This document shows positions 10,103 to 25,100 of a stretch of 64,000 nt of DNA, in pieces. The notes below the pieces were generated by a model. The model saw only the letters and a program-made list of their open reading frames with translations. It searched no databases and was not told the DNA's origin. The stretch spans positions 7,093,001-7,157,000 of the forward strand of contig NC_083516.1 of assembly GCF_032362555.1 (NCBI RefSeq). The letters are read 5' to 3'. Position 1 is the first letter of the stretch. Each line of letters starts with the position of its first letter. A program made the position numbers and the translations under genes. This DNA is from Amyelois transitella (Eukaryota; Arthropoda; Insecta; Lepidoptera; Pyralidae).

Positions 10103-13100
10103 TTAATTTAAATTTGTTAAATTTCGTACACTACCAGAAGAGTATATATATCCACGACGTGTATTTCTAAAAGCTGGTGAGGACGAAACTGTCCAAGGCA
10201 TATCTTCATTTTCTAATAGCAATGTTTCAATACCATCCAATGAATTATCGGAAAAATTATTCTTTTGAAATTCTCTGTTATTATAGTTCATTTGGTCCTC
10301 TTCTATATTTTTATCATTGTCTAATTCAATTATATCGAAAACTGGGTCATCATGTGTATAATCTATTTCTGCTGGTTGAGATGGAGAATAAATTAAATCG
10401 CTGAATTCCGGTGGCGGCGGAATTATCTCCGGTCCATCCGTTATCAAACACTGCAGTATTGTTCTAGGATTGAACATTGAATCGTCTATTTTATAATCAC
10501 AAATCGAAGGATCTATCGAAGTGACTGGAGAGAGTTTTGCTATTTGTTCTTCAGTCATTATTACATCATGAAGATTGATATGGGGAATATCAGGTACTGT
10601 ATTTGGTAATTGCGATACTAATATCTCTTCTTTTCCTACATTATCATCTTTGCTTTGGATTGGGGTTGCACACAAAGAAGTATTAGCAATAAGCATGGCT
10701 GGCAATTTTTGATCTATTTTATCTATGTCAGTTATTTTAAAAGGCCGCTTAATGTGGACACTTTTTGAACTGTCACTGGCAGCTTGATCCGATTTGCTGC
10801 TTTCCAATATCACATCTTCTCTTCTACTTTTTCTGGAAAAAAAGTTTGATTTTTATCCGATATATTAAAAAGAAATTTCATCATTCTTTGAGGGATGAAA
10901 CATTTAATTTAAATTTATCTAGGCAAGTAAACTATAGGTACATTGAAACATATCATTTATTTCTTAATATATCTTATCAAGTAGTTACCCGAAGACGTGG
11001 CTATATTTTTGTAAAATACTGCCAAGTCTATGTTTATTATTTGACGGATCTTTTATAATGTCTGGTATCGGCTCTTTAATATTCGTAGCCAACTTTTTCA
11101 TGTCCGGATTAATATCTCCTTCATTCACAAGATAATCTGCATTTTCTTTGTCGTCTTTTACAAAACAATTTATTTTTCCTTCACCGGTTGATTTTTCTTT
11201 TTTTGTTTGACTTAGACACTTAACTTGTTGAGAAACTTGTATTTTTGTATTGCTTGAATTGTTTTCTTTTGAGCTAGCATTAGAGTTTTCATCAATACTT
11301 GGATTTTCTTTGTTATCATGTATATTTTTTAAGTTAGTTATTGGTTTCAATATTTCGGTGTTAGAATGCAACTTGTTTTGATATGTAGAAACTAATTGAT
11401 CGGTAAATTTATAAGTTTTGCTGTCACATGCTTTTCGGAACTCATTGTTGTTTAAAGGCCCTGGTAATGATTGCCAAGATTTAAAATGTTCTTCTGATTT
11501 TGATGTTGGCGTAAGTGTTAAAGTATCATCGACATTTATCGTGGCCGTATTAATATTTGATTTTGAGTCATTATTTGTTACTATTTCAGTAACATCTACA
11601 TCCAATTTAATTTTTTTTATTATATGAATATGGTGATCAGCTGAATGAGTAGAAGAAATATCAATATTCATTGCAGAATACGAAAAATTTCTTATGTAAT
11701 TATGTTTGCACTTCTTTTTTTTATAATCATTATCATCGTTATCACAAACTGGCCTGGTAAACCCCTTAACTGTTGTCGTTAGTGCTCTGTCTTTGCTGTA
11801 TAAAGATTTTTCACCTACTTTGCCAGAAAATACTAAATTGTTATTTTTAGACACTCCTTCAATCGAAAAGGGTTGCTTGGTATTGCAATTATTTAGATTT
11901 ATCTTGAAATCATACTCTTCCGAATTGTATTTAAAATCTTTTGATGAGACATTTACATTTAGATTACTTAAACTGTTGATTTTCGAATTGCAAATTTCAT
12001 TAAAATTAAAATTCCTGCCATATGTGACATTATTTAAATGTTTTTCACTATTGATTTCTTCGAATTTAGTCTTAGGATTATGAAGGAGAATAATAGATGT
12101 ATCATAAGGTTTTGATGCTTGAGTAGATTTGACCTCTACATTATTTTGGGCGTTTTTGCAAACATATCCTCTGTTATGTTCATTGTTCACATTAGCCACA
12201 GATCTAGTTTCCTCTGAATCTATTGAGCATTTATAATGTTTTTTTGAATTGACATGTATATCATCCGCATTACTTTCTTTGTTTCTATTTTCTATTCCCA
12301 AGCTATTTTCATTGAGCAAATTCTCGACTAAAATATTATTAGTATTTGTAGTTGCTTGAGTTTGTTGCAAATATTTATCAATTTGCAATTTTACAGTATT
12401 GGAAAATCCAGTATCGGTGAGGGATTTACCATCGTCCTCTTCGTTAAAATCAACACCTTTGTCTAATAATTCTAGGAAACTGAAATTACTCTTTTTTGGT
12501 TTCTTAATAACTTTTGTTTGATGCACACCTGCTGGATGTTTAAAAGTATCTTTTGTCTGTATGAGGAATTTTTCATTGTTAAGTTTGCTATCGAAATATT
12601 CATAATTTTTTTCTCCCTTATTTATTTCATTCTCAATATCATTTAGTATGTCATTTATTTTTGTATCATCAATATAGTCATTATGTTCTTCAAGATCATT
12701 TATATAACGTGTGGTGACATTATTATTATGCTTAAATATTTCCGTTGGTTTTGAATTGTTTTTATCAATATCAAGAGCCACTTTATCGTTTAAATTTAAA
12801 ACATCATGTGCTGTTTTATTAGATTTTTTGGCAGATTTTCTTGTTGCTTCCTTTGGCAGATTATCTTTAGTTGCTTTTCCAAATGATTCTTTCAATAATC
12901 TAATTTTCTCAGCAAGTGCGCTCTCACGTTTCTTTTTTTCTTTTGATTGGCATATTTCTGAATCACATTCATTTTTTCGTTTTCTTTCTTTATAGACATC
13001 TGCTATACAAGACTGTCTTGTTATATTGGTTGCTGCATCCTTATTGAAATAACAGTTATCTTCATCAATATTCATTGTTGCCGCTTCTAAATCTTTAAAT

Positions 13101-13128
13101 ACGTATTCACATTGTGCATCGATGCCAA
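10103..13128 (-). CDS. HFM1: HFM1 C-terminal low-complexity tail (2 exons, ~955 aa)
   Basis: The exon 13128-10989 (2140 nt) joins the previous exon as NF-VGIDAQ. It then encodes about 710 residues rich in Asn, Lys, Ser and Asp without a recognised domain. The donor at 10988 joins the last exon 10832-10103 in phase (HVFG-KSRRED) and continues to TAA at 10103. The tail probably is disordered and hosts protein interactions, as in other MER3 proteins, but its length is unusual. Short plus-strand frames inside these exons are shadows. Confidence 0.85.
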
Positions 13129-16100
13129 CTGTAAATAAGAAAAAAAATACGGAATTAAATTGTAACAAACAAGAAGTGTATCGTATTTTTTAAAGTCTCA
13201 CCGAAATTGGAACTGATACAGTGCGCTATGATTTTGTGTTCAAAATTATATTTTCTTCTTATTTCGTGTGTGATTATTCCGTCGTACATTCCTATCAAAT
13301 CCTTATCCCTGAAATACATATAACCCTTTTATATAAGTACAGTATAACTTGAGTACAAATATTATTCAAGGGTGCTGAACGCCTTTTCTGTCCTCCTATA
13401 AAACCATACATACATACATACATAAAATCACGCCTCTTTCCCGGAGGGGTAGGCAGAGACTACCTCTTTCCACTTGCCACGATCTCTGCATACTTCCTTC
13501 GCTTTATCTACATTCATAACTCTATAGTTATAAAACCATTTCTGATTTAATGCTTGATAAATGTCGAATATTCTCTTAATTCCCTTTATTTTACTAGAAC
13601 TGTTGGGACTAATAAATTATTGTACGTGAGTATTATACAATATAAATTTTAAGAAGAGAATTAGCAAAAATTCTTACTGGAAAAATGACAGTAATAACAA
13701 GTGATTTTCAGAATCGCCGACGATGATGTAACTTTTGTGCCTCTCTCCTGCCGTTAGGTGCTCCATGTTTTCAGCCAGATAATTGTGGTTGAGCAGCAAC
13801 AGCTGCATCTTTACAACGCTCTCGTCTACTGGTGTCATTGTTATTTGATACTTTGGTAACAAACTTATTTGTTTGCGTAGAACATTACCAGCGGGAGGAC
13901 CTTTATTCATTATCTGTAACATTCAAGTATGAAACTACATTGCAAAAATTGCTTATTAAAAAGAATGCATAGCATACGTTGTTGTGAAAGAAAAAAAACC
14001 AAGCGACTATAAAAGTCATATCTGTCCAGCAAATAGGTAATAATTATGTTGTAAGGCATTGACAGGACTAAGTTAATGAAGAAAAATATTATATATCGTC
14101 CTTGTTTTTATGGTAGATCTATTACTTCGTTTTTCAATTGTGCATTAACGCATGGACATTTTCTTCTGTTGAAATGTAGAGTTCTTGAAAATATTTTATA
14201 TTTACGGCACAGGACGTAGAAATTGCTTATAACTATCATACATATACATCCAGTATATAGTATCCAGATGCAACTTTTACATTATTGTTTAACTTATACC
14301 TCTTTAAAAAGTCTTCTGTTACTCACTCTTTCCAAATCTCTTGGGTGGCTTTCCTCCAAAAGCATGAAGTTAATTTTCCCGGCAGTGGCAAGTAGCGTGC
14401 TAAAAGTGGGCCCTATGCCTTTCAGTTGTTTGCTAACATACGGCGAATTCTCCCACAAATGTGCTGCTATACATTTTGAGAGAATCAGAGAGTTTAATAT
14501 TGCCGAGAAGAAGTTTGGATGTCGGCACACAAGGTCGGGGCGAGTGACATATGCTACTAAACCTAAAATGAAGATAAAACTAATCAGAATTGTTGGTTTA
14601 AATGTTTTTACATGCACAGAACAGTAGTGTCGTAGATTTGAAAATTTACTTACCTACGTCATGTCCATTAGTTAGTCACAGTTATAGAAATTGGATTAAT
14701 GATAGCACTATTGTTAATTATTACTATGTTTTTAATTGGTGATAAAAGATGCCTATGATTAAAATATCACCTACTCACATTTGCAAACTCTATCAGCAAT
14801 CCTCATAATTTTCATTGCCTCCTGGTTTATAGATGGGTCAGAAATTGGAAGGCATCCTAACACGGCTTGTATCATGCTGTAAATAATAACATTTTCCATT
14901 TTTGGCTTACAAATACCTAAAAAGGAATCGATTTAATCAAATGTAATGGTTCATGGTTCATATTATTATAGCGTACTTAATTTATTTATAACAGTAACAG
15001 TAAAATTCTATAGTTTTTATAAGTACAAACTATAAAAACTATACAAAAATTAGTTCTAAAAAACTAATTTCAAGCCACTTATTTCGTAATGTAAAATCCA
15101 GCTGACTTTACAATCAAATACATACTTACTTACAGACCATTATGAAAGCTTGCACAAGATCAATGTGCGTCTATGCCCTTAGCCTTTTACGACATCCATG
15201 GGAAAGAAATATAGTGCCAGGAACCACATGTATATCTATGAAAATAATACCAATTGAGCTTCATCTGCCGTGTACTAATCTTGCCCTTCATGGGGAACCG
15301 TATAGTAGTGGCCGCGCTGTTTCTGTTCAGCGCGTTCAAACATCTCCGTTCGTCTACCCTCAAATGCATGTCAGCTAACTCGTGACTATCGCAAACTACC
15401 CACAGTACTTGCTCTAAAGTTTCCGAGCCTTCGATCTAGAATATAGTAAAAATAAAAATTCTTTATTAACCAAGATAACATGATTTACAAAAACATGTGC
15501 ATACAGTTTTATTATATTTTTATTTATCTACTTTAAGTTAATACACGTGAAATGTGCAACCGATGGACAGAAGGCATTATATGCCAGTCGAACCTTTGGA
15601 CCAAACTGTGATGGATTAGATATTGATTATAAGATATTAAAATATATAGACTTATTTGAATATTAGGACGTTATATTTTTGTTATTTATTATACTTGTAT
15701 AGTATGGATGCTTTATAGTGAATTCACTGAAATTGCTCACAAAGATTTTGGACTAATTAAATTTCAAACCATACAGGATATACATATATAGGAAATAAAA
15801 ATTGTTAATTTTACGTTGCACCTCCTATTTGGGAGCACTCTAGAATACTTTAGATATGTAATCCTTTAACTACTTAAGCAGATAAAAGTAATCCGCGATG
15901 ACAGCTTTTTGCGATATGATTTAACAAATACTTAGAAATAGAAAAACAGGTATACGAGAGCCTATATACAGATATTGATATAGTTAATTAAAGACTGTTT
16001 TTTGTGTGCAAGTATCATGATGGATTCTAATACAATAATGGCATAGGACATAGTTTTGTAAGAAGAATTAACCAAATTCGTTTGCTAAAGTATGAAGCAT

Positions 16101-19100
16101 ACATACATAAACATTTTTTATTTTAGAAACACAAGTACCTTACTCAAAAAATTCCTATTCCCTGTCCATAAAATATAACAATAGTTAAAAAAAATATTTG
16201 TCCCTAAATGAATCGGCCAGGGATCCTGGTTATAACTACTTTTAATAAAATTTTAACTACAATTTATACATACATACATACATATGGTCACGTCTATATC
16301 TCTTGCGGGGTAGACAGAGCCAACAGTCTTGAAAACTGACTGAATGGCCATATTCAGCTATTTGGCTTAATGATAGAATTGAGATTCCAATAGTGACAGG
16401 TTGCTACCCCATCGCCAAAAAAGAATCCCAAGTTTGTTAGCCTATCCCTTAGTCGCCTTTAACGACATCCACGGGAAAGAGATGGAGTGGTCCTATTCTT
16501 TTTTGTATTGCCGGGAACCACACGGCACAATACAATCCGGCAAAAATACAATTTATTATTGAAGTAGTTAATATGGCTGAACGATACCTTCATGATATGC
16601 TTCATAGTTTCCAAGTCCAAGTAAAATATTGACATGAGCCGACCGGCCTCTGTGGACTCTATGCAACTGGTTTCATCCATAGTAATCAGCCCCGCGCTAG
16701 CCAACCCGTTCATAGCCCTCACACAAAGCTCTACAATAAAATTACGTAAATGTACTGACATAAAATAGTTAATATGTAAGATGCCTACATAAAACCTACC
16801 TGATTCGTGTTATATTCTCATAAAGTTTACTAAATTTTAGTTTTCGAAAACCAGCAGGATTTTTCACAAAATTACTTTACAAACCCATAGAAGTCAAATA
16901 ATTAGGACTATTATTCCGATTCAAACAGAGAGACGATGAGTCTTGATGTTTTGTCACCGTTCGGGAATAACACCATATTTCTAAGTATACTATGTAATAT
17001 ATTATAAACGTCGCAGGTAAAAGATCAAACATTTCCAATTATTCCAAATTCACATATATAAACCCACTTAGTAGGTAGTTATCCAATCTATGCTTTTATC
17101 AGAAACTTAGTTTATTTATTAACAAGAGATAAATCTTTCGACAAACATATTACCTACATACATATAAGTATTAATTAATACGTTCATTGCGATTCAAAAT
17201 TTCCTAATACGCATTAACATTATAACATATAACTACATATAAGGTTAAGATGCTCTTAAGCCAAGTAAATTCAATGAATAGATGACATTTTTTCTAACGC
17301 ATAATATTTTAATGCTCATTCTTGTTATAAATAATCAATTAATGTAACTTGTTGACATAATTCAAGCTTTGTGTGGTCTTTGCGATATATAAACGATCGT
17401 ATGAAAAAATAGATAAATCAGCAGATGATTAACATTTAATAGCTATTGTAACCTTAGGGAGGGACCGAGGATGAGTAATACCTATCATTATAGCATTCCT
17501 AAGAAGTGATATTTGCGAACATTTATTACAATTTAGCACAAACATAGACTCATTAGGTACTTCGACGACAAGCTGAATACCATCGTGGCTAAAGGGCAAC
17601 CGGCGTCTAATCTATTTAGAGACGAGTGAGAAGCGGTTAGACAAGAAGATCTTTTGTCAGTTATCGAGAATATCTGGTAATCTTTTAAATTATCATTAAT
17701 TTTTTTAAATAAAGCCACACACACATGACATATGTATGTTATCTTTGACGGGGAAATCCGATTTAGTGGTCCCAACGGCGTTAAGTCTGAGGTTATTGGT
17801 ACGAGCTATAGGTAGGTACACTATGCCTTAAATCTGTTGAGATTTTCATCGCGCTATATAACCACTGATGAATATATTAATAAAATTGAATTCAAATATT
17901 GCAAAAGAAATATATTCGAGCATCGCAGTTTCCTATTGTGAGTTCGTCACTTGTACCATCGTTCGGAATCGCGTGCATAAAGCTAAGGATCAGCGTGCGA
18001 CAGCAGACTCGTCCATCAATCACGATCCGGAACTGGCGGGTTAGCTGACGAAACTGTCATATTTACAGGTTAAAAGGGGAAATAACCGGTTGGCCCTCAT
18101 GAGATGGCTTAATGGTAATGTTTAATAATGATAGGATCACCTTTTATTTCCTAAAAGAAGAATCCCAAGTTTAAGAGTTCTAACACCCACGAAACAGATA
18201 TTTTTTGTCCGGTTGATATCAAGTCCTTAGTTTTCGATTTCCTTTATATGTGATGTCACAGTAAGTAAACACAGTGGAATACACTGAACAATATACAAGT
18301 GAGTAAGGAAGATGTAGGAAGTTTAACGAACGTTCGAAGAATTCAAATAATATATACCTACAATTATAGCAATCGGTTTCACAAAATATCGATTAGTTAA
18401 TAGGAAAATATACGTGAAGAATCGTTTCGCAACGGTGTTGTTTTCCTGTGAAGACGAATATCATCTATACTAATATTATAAAGCTGAAGAGTTTGTTTGT
18501 TTGTTTTAACGCGCTCATCTCAGGAACTACTGATTCGAATTGAAAAACATATTTTTTTGCGTTAAATAGACCATTTATCGAGGAAGGCTTTAGGCTATAG
18601 AACATCACGCTGCAACTATAAGGAGCAAAGAAAAAATGGAATTTGTGAAAAAAACGGGGAGTATCCTTGAGGGCGTCAATGATGTCCAAAATAACTATTC
18701 CACGCGGACGAAGTCGCGGGCACAGCTAGTAATATATAAAAGGATTCTGACCGACCGATTTATTTACAAATCGAAGCAGCCTGTGAATTAAAATAGATAT
18801 TTGAAAGTCATGTACATAGGTTCTAGTCTAGGGGTGCATTAGGAATAGGGAAAGGATTTACCGCCCGAAGGAAAAATAAGAATGGGCTAGCAATTTGACA
18901 CTATTTCAATCTCAATGCAAATCCAAGCATCTGAACACGCACGGGCAGAAACGCGGACATTCTTAAGTAGCAAATAAATAGTACCTAGCACCTACCTTTG
19001 TTAATTATTAGAAACAATTTCTCTATAACAGTAATCAAGTCCATAATAGGTGTCAACTGATTGAGTACTTGGCAACATTTATAAGACACTAAACACCTGT

Positions 19101-22100
19101 ATAATATCAGTAATTACATAGAAATCTTCGTTGAAATTGAGTCATTAACTCATTATTAGTTGAATTAAAAAAAGTAGGGGAAGAAGAAAATTGTTTGTGA
19201 AATAATACACAAAGTTTTTAATGGAAACAAAACTCAACTTCTTGGAGTTAATCCTCACCGATCCTTTTGATCATGATCCTGGATTAGTCAAGTTTTTACA
19301 CGTAGCGACTCTCGCCTGATCTCCGTGTTTTGCAGGTAAACCTAGCTCATATTGGATCATGATCCAGGTTTAGTCAGTAAAAACTGCACAGATGAATGTG
19401 CCTATCTTTTTTTGTATGAGTAAATATTTCAATTAAATTACCTATGTTCGTTTCAAACTACAGTTTCACAAAACAGTAAGCAATTAATTTCGACTTTTAA
19501 CCACGTCGAGATAAAATCCTAAAGTCATTACAGATAACGACCGCGATTATCCTGTCACGCTGAAAACAGAGGCTTCATTAATCAGCTAGTTAACGCTAAA
19601 ATGCTCAAAAGTTCATGGTTTTCCTTGTTAAAATGCAATAGGCTAATATGTCTATCATAGTTTGAAGGTTTAATGAAGAAATGCTTATTTGTGTCAACAG
19701 ATCATTTATTATTCATAGGCCACGGAAGTAAGTAGCTTAAAAAAATAAACTCAAAACAAAAAAATACCATATTGAAAAAGTACATCAAATGGCATTTTTA
19801 TTCATTGCAATTTTTAGCAAAATGTCATGGTAAGTTCTTATATCAGCCTAAGTAAGGGTTTTTTTTACGGTAATTATACTTTCAGTACGTCGTCAACACA
19901 AACGATTAATAATTAAATTAACCAAAATGCATACCTACCTTCTATCTTCTTCGAGATTAAATGATATGGGGAATTGTTAGGTAGGCCCAAATATCTTCTC
20001 GGATCTTTAGCTGCTCTAACGTACAGGAAAGTAGACCTCAACCATTGTACACATTGAGCCACATCCCTGACCGTCCCTAAAGCTGCCTCGCTGTTTAGAT
20101 TTTCCGGTAGGCGCTTATGGAGGTAGCTCTGAAGAGGTTCGCTGCCGCACACCAGAGCTTCATAACGGGGCTGTATAAAATGAAAAAAAAAAAACAACTG
20201 GCTGAAAATAAAGTCAAAATTCAAATCTCTTGTATTGTGACAACTATAATACCTTATGGCACACATATTGATATAACCATTTGACAACATTTACTTATTT
20301 TGCGCGTATTTATTTTTACTTAGTTTAATTTTAAGCATTTCTCATAATGTCGCCTGCATTAACAAAAGAGGAAAAGAAGGCAAAGAAAGAAGCCAAGCGG
20401 CTAGAAAAGCTAAAGGCCGAGGAAGAGCTCCGCAAAAAGTTAAAACGTGAAGCGCTGGAACGAGAAATAGCTGCACAGTCTCTGAAGCGAGAAGAAGTCG
20501 ACAAAACTTGGCGTGAGCTTATGCTCAAGATCAAAGAACCGGTTTTTAAACAAGATATAGAGGTTATGTGGCACGTATTTGAAAGAGTTTACGATAAACA
20601 AGACCATTTAATAAACTATACTATTAAATTAATGAATGTAGCAGATGATCAATTTCAACGCACAGTTGCTAGTTTTTGCGATACGATTGATACAATGATT
20701 AACAAATTTTTATCAGATTTAGAAGCTTTATCTAAAGATAATGATATAAGAACGGCTGCTTTGCTGAAGATGGGAGAAGACGATTTCACACAAATAATGA
20801 CAGACCACAATACGGCAGAAACACATTTACAGTTATTGATATATCACGGTCATTCAACAGCTGATTCCTTAGCTTGGACAACCCGAGGTGAAAATTTGGT
20901 AAAAGAAGATGAAGAACGCAGTAAATATTTGGATGAAAGAGAAAATCTGCGCTCGTTCCTTGAAGATAATTATAATGCTATGTGGGAAGAGTATAAGGCT
21001 GTGCTTAAAGCATATGTTGTCGATACTGCTGATAACCAAAAACGGGTGCGTAAATTACGTCGCAAAGAGAATTTAATGGCTGACATTATCGCTTCACAAG
21101 GCAAGAAAATAGCAAATAGCGATGGGTTGCTTAAACGTCTACGTGCCGAATTGGCTGCTTATGAATCTGGTACCAAACAAGCTGTATTTAGAGATAGGCG
21201 TAATAGACACCGGGCGGCTTGTTTTCGGCTCAAACAAGCCTTGATCGACGGAGTCGAGACTGATGTTAAACAACTAGCTGTGCTTGTAAAAGAATCCGAT
21301 TCTACAACCGAGTGGCTCGAACAAGCCGCAAAAAAAGGGGAAAAAATTTTACGCATGGGGGCTCTTTGTCGAAAATTTGAAACTCGACGCGAAAAAGTTC
21401 TTCCTTATGGTTCTCGTATGACTCATTCGCCGACAAGCGAAAAAGTCGATATTCGCAAACAAATATCACTAGCCAGAATAGGCGAAGATTCCTTAGTCAC
21501 TAATGCTATTGCTACTACAAGCGGACTGTCACGTCTATGGCAACGAGTAGCTAACGCGGAATTGGGTAAGAGAGCATTATTTCGCGAAAAAATGCTTTTG
21601 GAGCATGAAAACGCCATGATATTGCGCAAACTGCGTCATATGAAAGACAGTCCAATTGCAGTAGATACAAGGTGTATCTGTGGTGATATTCCTTCAAATA
21701 AATCAATAAACCCCCCTACAGCTGTTGACGGACCTAGAGAATTATTAAAATATAAGAAACATTGAAAATTCAATGAAATTAAAAACATGAAATTATATTG
21801 TTTTTATTTGAAGAAACTGGATGTTAGATATCATCCCTGTTTTATAGATGGACTCATTTCAAGTCTATATGATTTGATATTCCTTTATTTTTATTATTAT
21901 TATTATTGATATTGAATACATTTATTTAAGCAAGTTAAGGTTAGTCTTCTTAAATCATGAATGCACGGGCGTCGCATGTCGCAATGACACAAAACGAGAC
22001 CCGTGCAAGGCGCAAACGATGCTACTTTGACCTTACCCAGTTTTATGACTGTGGCACAAAGTACAAGCGAATAGCTAAATATGTTTTGAAAACTAACATA

Positions 22101-25100
22101 TTAGAGCGATTTATAGCTATATTATAAATAAGGTAGGTTTTAAATAAAAAATCGTCCCGACTGGGTTCTGGACAAACGAATATTTGATTAATTATTTTGG
22201 AATTTTTAATTGAAGTTGTAGCTTTTGTTTATTAAAGCGCCTAAGAGCCGGCCTCCGCTAAATTATATTTTTTACTGGTATGTGGTTTTACTTAGATAAA
22301 ACGTTATATACCCCGAGTAGTATGCAACCGGGACAATGAAGCAACAAAATTCTAACGGTGATAAACCTTACAAAGGCGAAACAATTTCCACATCTTGTGA
22401 TACGTACCACGCACTAACCTAACCCATCAGCAGACGCAAATCCATAATACTATGATGCCTATTAAAATAAACGTATAGGACAGGCAAAATGTATTCTTAT
22501 AATAATACAATTGAACAACAATAGTCTCTGATGTGTTGCAGCAACAACTTGCTCTTCATTAGTGTATTAACACATTAGTGAATAGATATAATCAGTTGAA
22601 CTCTTATCTAGAAGACCAGTGTTTAGGGGTTTTGATATCATTTTCGCCAGTACCTAATGTGATACCTACAGCAGTAGTAGTTACCTATCTGTAGTATCAT
22701 TTGGCAGATGTTTTTTGTAATTAAGTATAACCAATCCCTGTACTGTTAGGTCAAGGATATTGAATCAGAACATTTGTTTTATATTTCAGTAGTGAAGTTT
22801 CGGATACACTATTATATACGCCGATCAATTACTATTAATTGATCGGCGTATATTTAAATTATAAAGTAATGTAGTTTAAGGCAGAGTATGAAATGGGGTA
22901 GGTAGAAGAATTCAATCTCACAACATGATTATTAAGACAAAAGCACTAACCATCTGGTTAGTCACACATTTTCCTGATGCTAAGCTAAGATTTTTATTTT
23001 TAAAAGATCGATATTACATTATCATTAAGAATCACATTTATACCTTTCCAGCTCAGCCTTGTACTTATAAAATTGGTCTGAAACAATGAAATTACCATCG
23101 ATTGAAATTATTGGACGGCGCGTGTTGCATTCGGCATCTCCTTATAATTTCATTCCGTGTGTTGACAACATAAAACATACATATGACACGACTTTATCTC
23201 TTATGGTATAGACAGATCCAATAGTATCGAAGGCGCTCAGCTCAAACAGCCAGGTTTAGCTAAATTGTGATTCATACAATCACAGGTTTCTAGCCCTCTT
23301 CTATCACAGGAATCGCAAATTTATAAACCATTTCCATGGTTGAATTTTGCCAGAAGCAGCTGGCACACACTATGTTGTTTCTTTGCTATCAAACCAACAT
23401 AGAAAACAACAAAAAAATATTTTAAAAGAAATAAGTTAGGCATTAATAAGACATCTGCAATGTAGTGAGGCATGTTAAAAGAATACTTAATAATATTCTC
23501 GACAACCTTCTAATACGAGTATGTACTATCGGTGTTAGAATCTAATTAATTATCAACTCTAATTAAAAAATAAACATCTTAAACATATTAAGTTCATAGG
23601 ATATTTATTTATCTTTTCCATCTTCTATAGAGATGGCCGGATATTATAATGTTATAATATCAATTAACAAAAGCTTTACATTGCCACTTTGTCAGTTAAG
23701 AAGCTATTTATTTTGGTACCATCTTTATCTCATCTTTATTATAAGGTCGCTATTATTATTTTAAATGGATTTTTTTTATATTCTCAAGGTCTAACTTAAA
23801 ATTTAAAATAAGCGTTAATTTTTTTATATTAATGGCTTAAAATTTTCCGCAGTTTTGTACGAATAACAGGGTAGGGAAATCATTTGGTTTACTTGTAGAA
23901 TGTTGTGTCATGTCATGAGAACCCTCCTTCAGTGGACAATTGTAGATAAAAACGATATAATTAATTTCCTCTCAGGGAAAACAAATTTGCGTTTTATCAT
24001 ATAATTGTAAAGATTTACGCCTACTTACCTACTGAATGCTCAGTCATAACTTAAGATTTGATTACGATTTTAGATGGACAGTTAAACATCGTCATTGAGA
24101 TGGGTTACAACAGGAAATGGCCATTTAAGAAAGATCCTAACATAAAGGGATATGCTTGTAATTCTGTGTTATTAGAAGCAACTATCTGAATCATTTCCTC
24201 ATCATGAACGGAGGTTGACGGATTGGCACACCGCTTTCACTGATATGCAAGGATAGCTACGAGGAAGAAGGGTTGTCCCACATAACATAATGAACTTTAT
24301 TGTGATGTGAGCAGTACATCTGTGAAACTGGTCCAATCGTGTCATGTTAATGTTGTTAGATAGTGGAGCACAATACGGCAGTGCAATATGTAATGCAAAT
24401 ATTTATTCATTACGTAATTTTTTACCCAATTTATTAGCGTCTAATCCCGTTAACCCAGATCCAATAAAATCTTATATTATATTCTCTTAGTACTTCCAAT
24501 AACAATATGTTATTTGAAAAACAAACAAATAGTTCTTGCTACTAAATTGCGACCTAAACTGTCCTGACCACAAATAGTGACATACCGATACTATGCACTA
24601 GGAACTATTAAAGAAAAGTTACAAAATAAAAGAATAATGTAAAGAATTAGGATTCATCAATTAGTCACCGAAAGTAATTTTTTAAAACATTGTTATTTAT
24701 TGTTTTTTATACCAGTAATATCACTAGCGTTTAAAATATCCTATAATTGTTTTAATAGTGCCTTTACACGAGGATACACTATCCACGCATGAGCCTCCCA
24801 ATAATTAAACAAAGGTTCATGGTCACTTAATTTGATTTTTAATTGGTTGATAACCGAGAAGGCAAACATAAAGCCGTTATGTTATGAAATAATTACCTAC
24901 ACAATTCATAAAACCTACCAATACATTACGAAAACTAACGTTTAGCGAAGTCTAATCACGCGATAGAATTAGCTTCATTGACTGCGGCTTTCATCGTATT
25001 TGTGTGAACTTCGGAATAAAGAGGCATATGGCGCAGTCAGTGCTATTGACGTATGTGATATTATCGAAGGTAAGATCTGCATGTGTGGAGGGACATCCAT

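Noticed and set aside
10177..12995. Plus-strand open frames of 69-97 codons across 10.2-13.0 kb
   Set aside because: They are antisense to the HFM1 tail exons, show no domain, and arise from AT-rich low-complexity coding sequence.
17533..18689. Minus-strand frames of 74-80 codons in an HFM1 intron
   Set aside because: One overlaps the mini-Helitron; the other has no recognisable feature.
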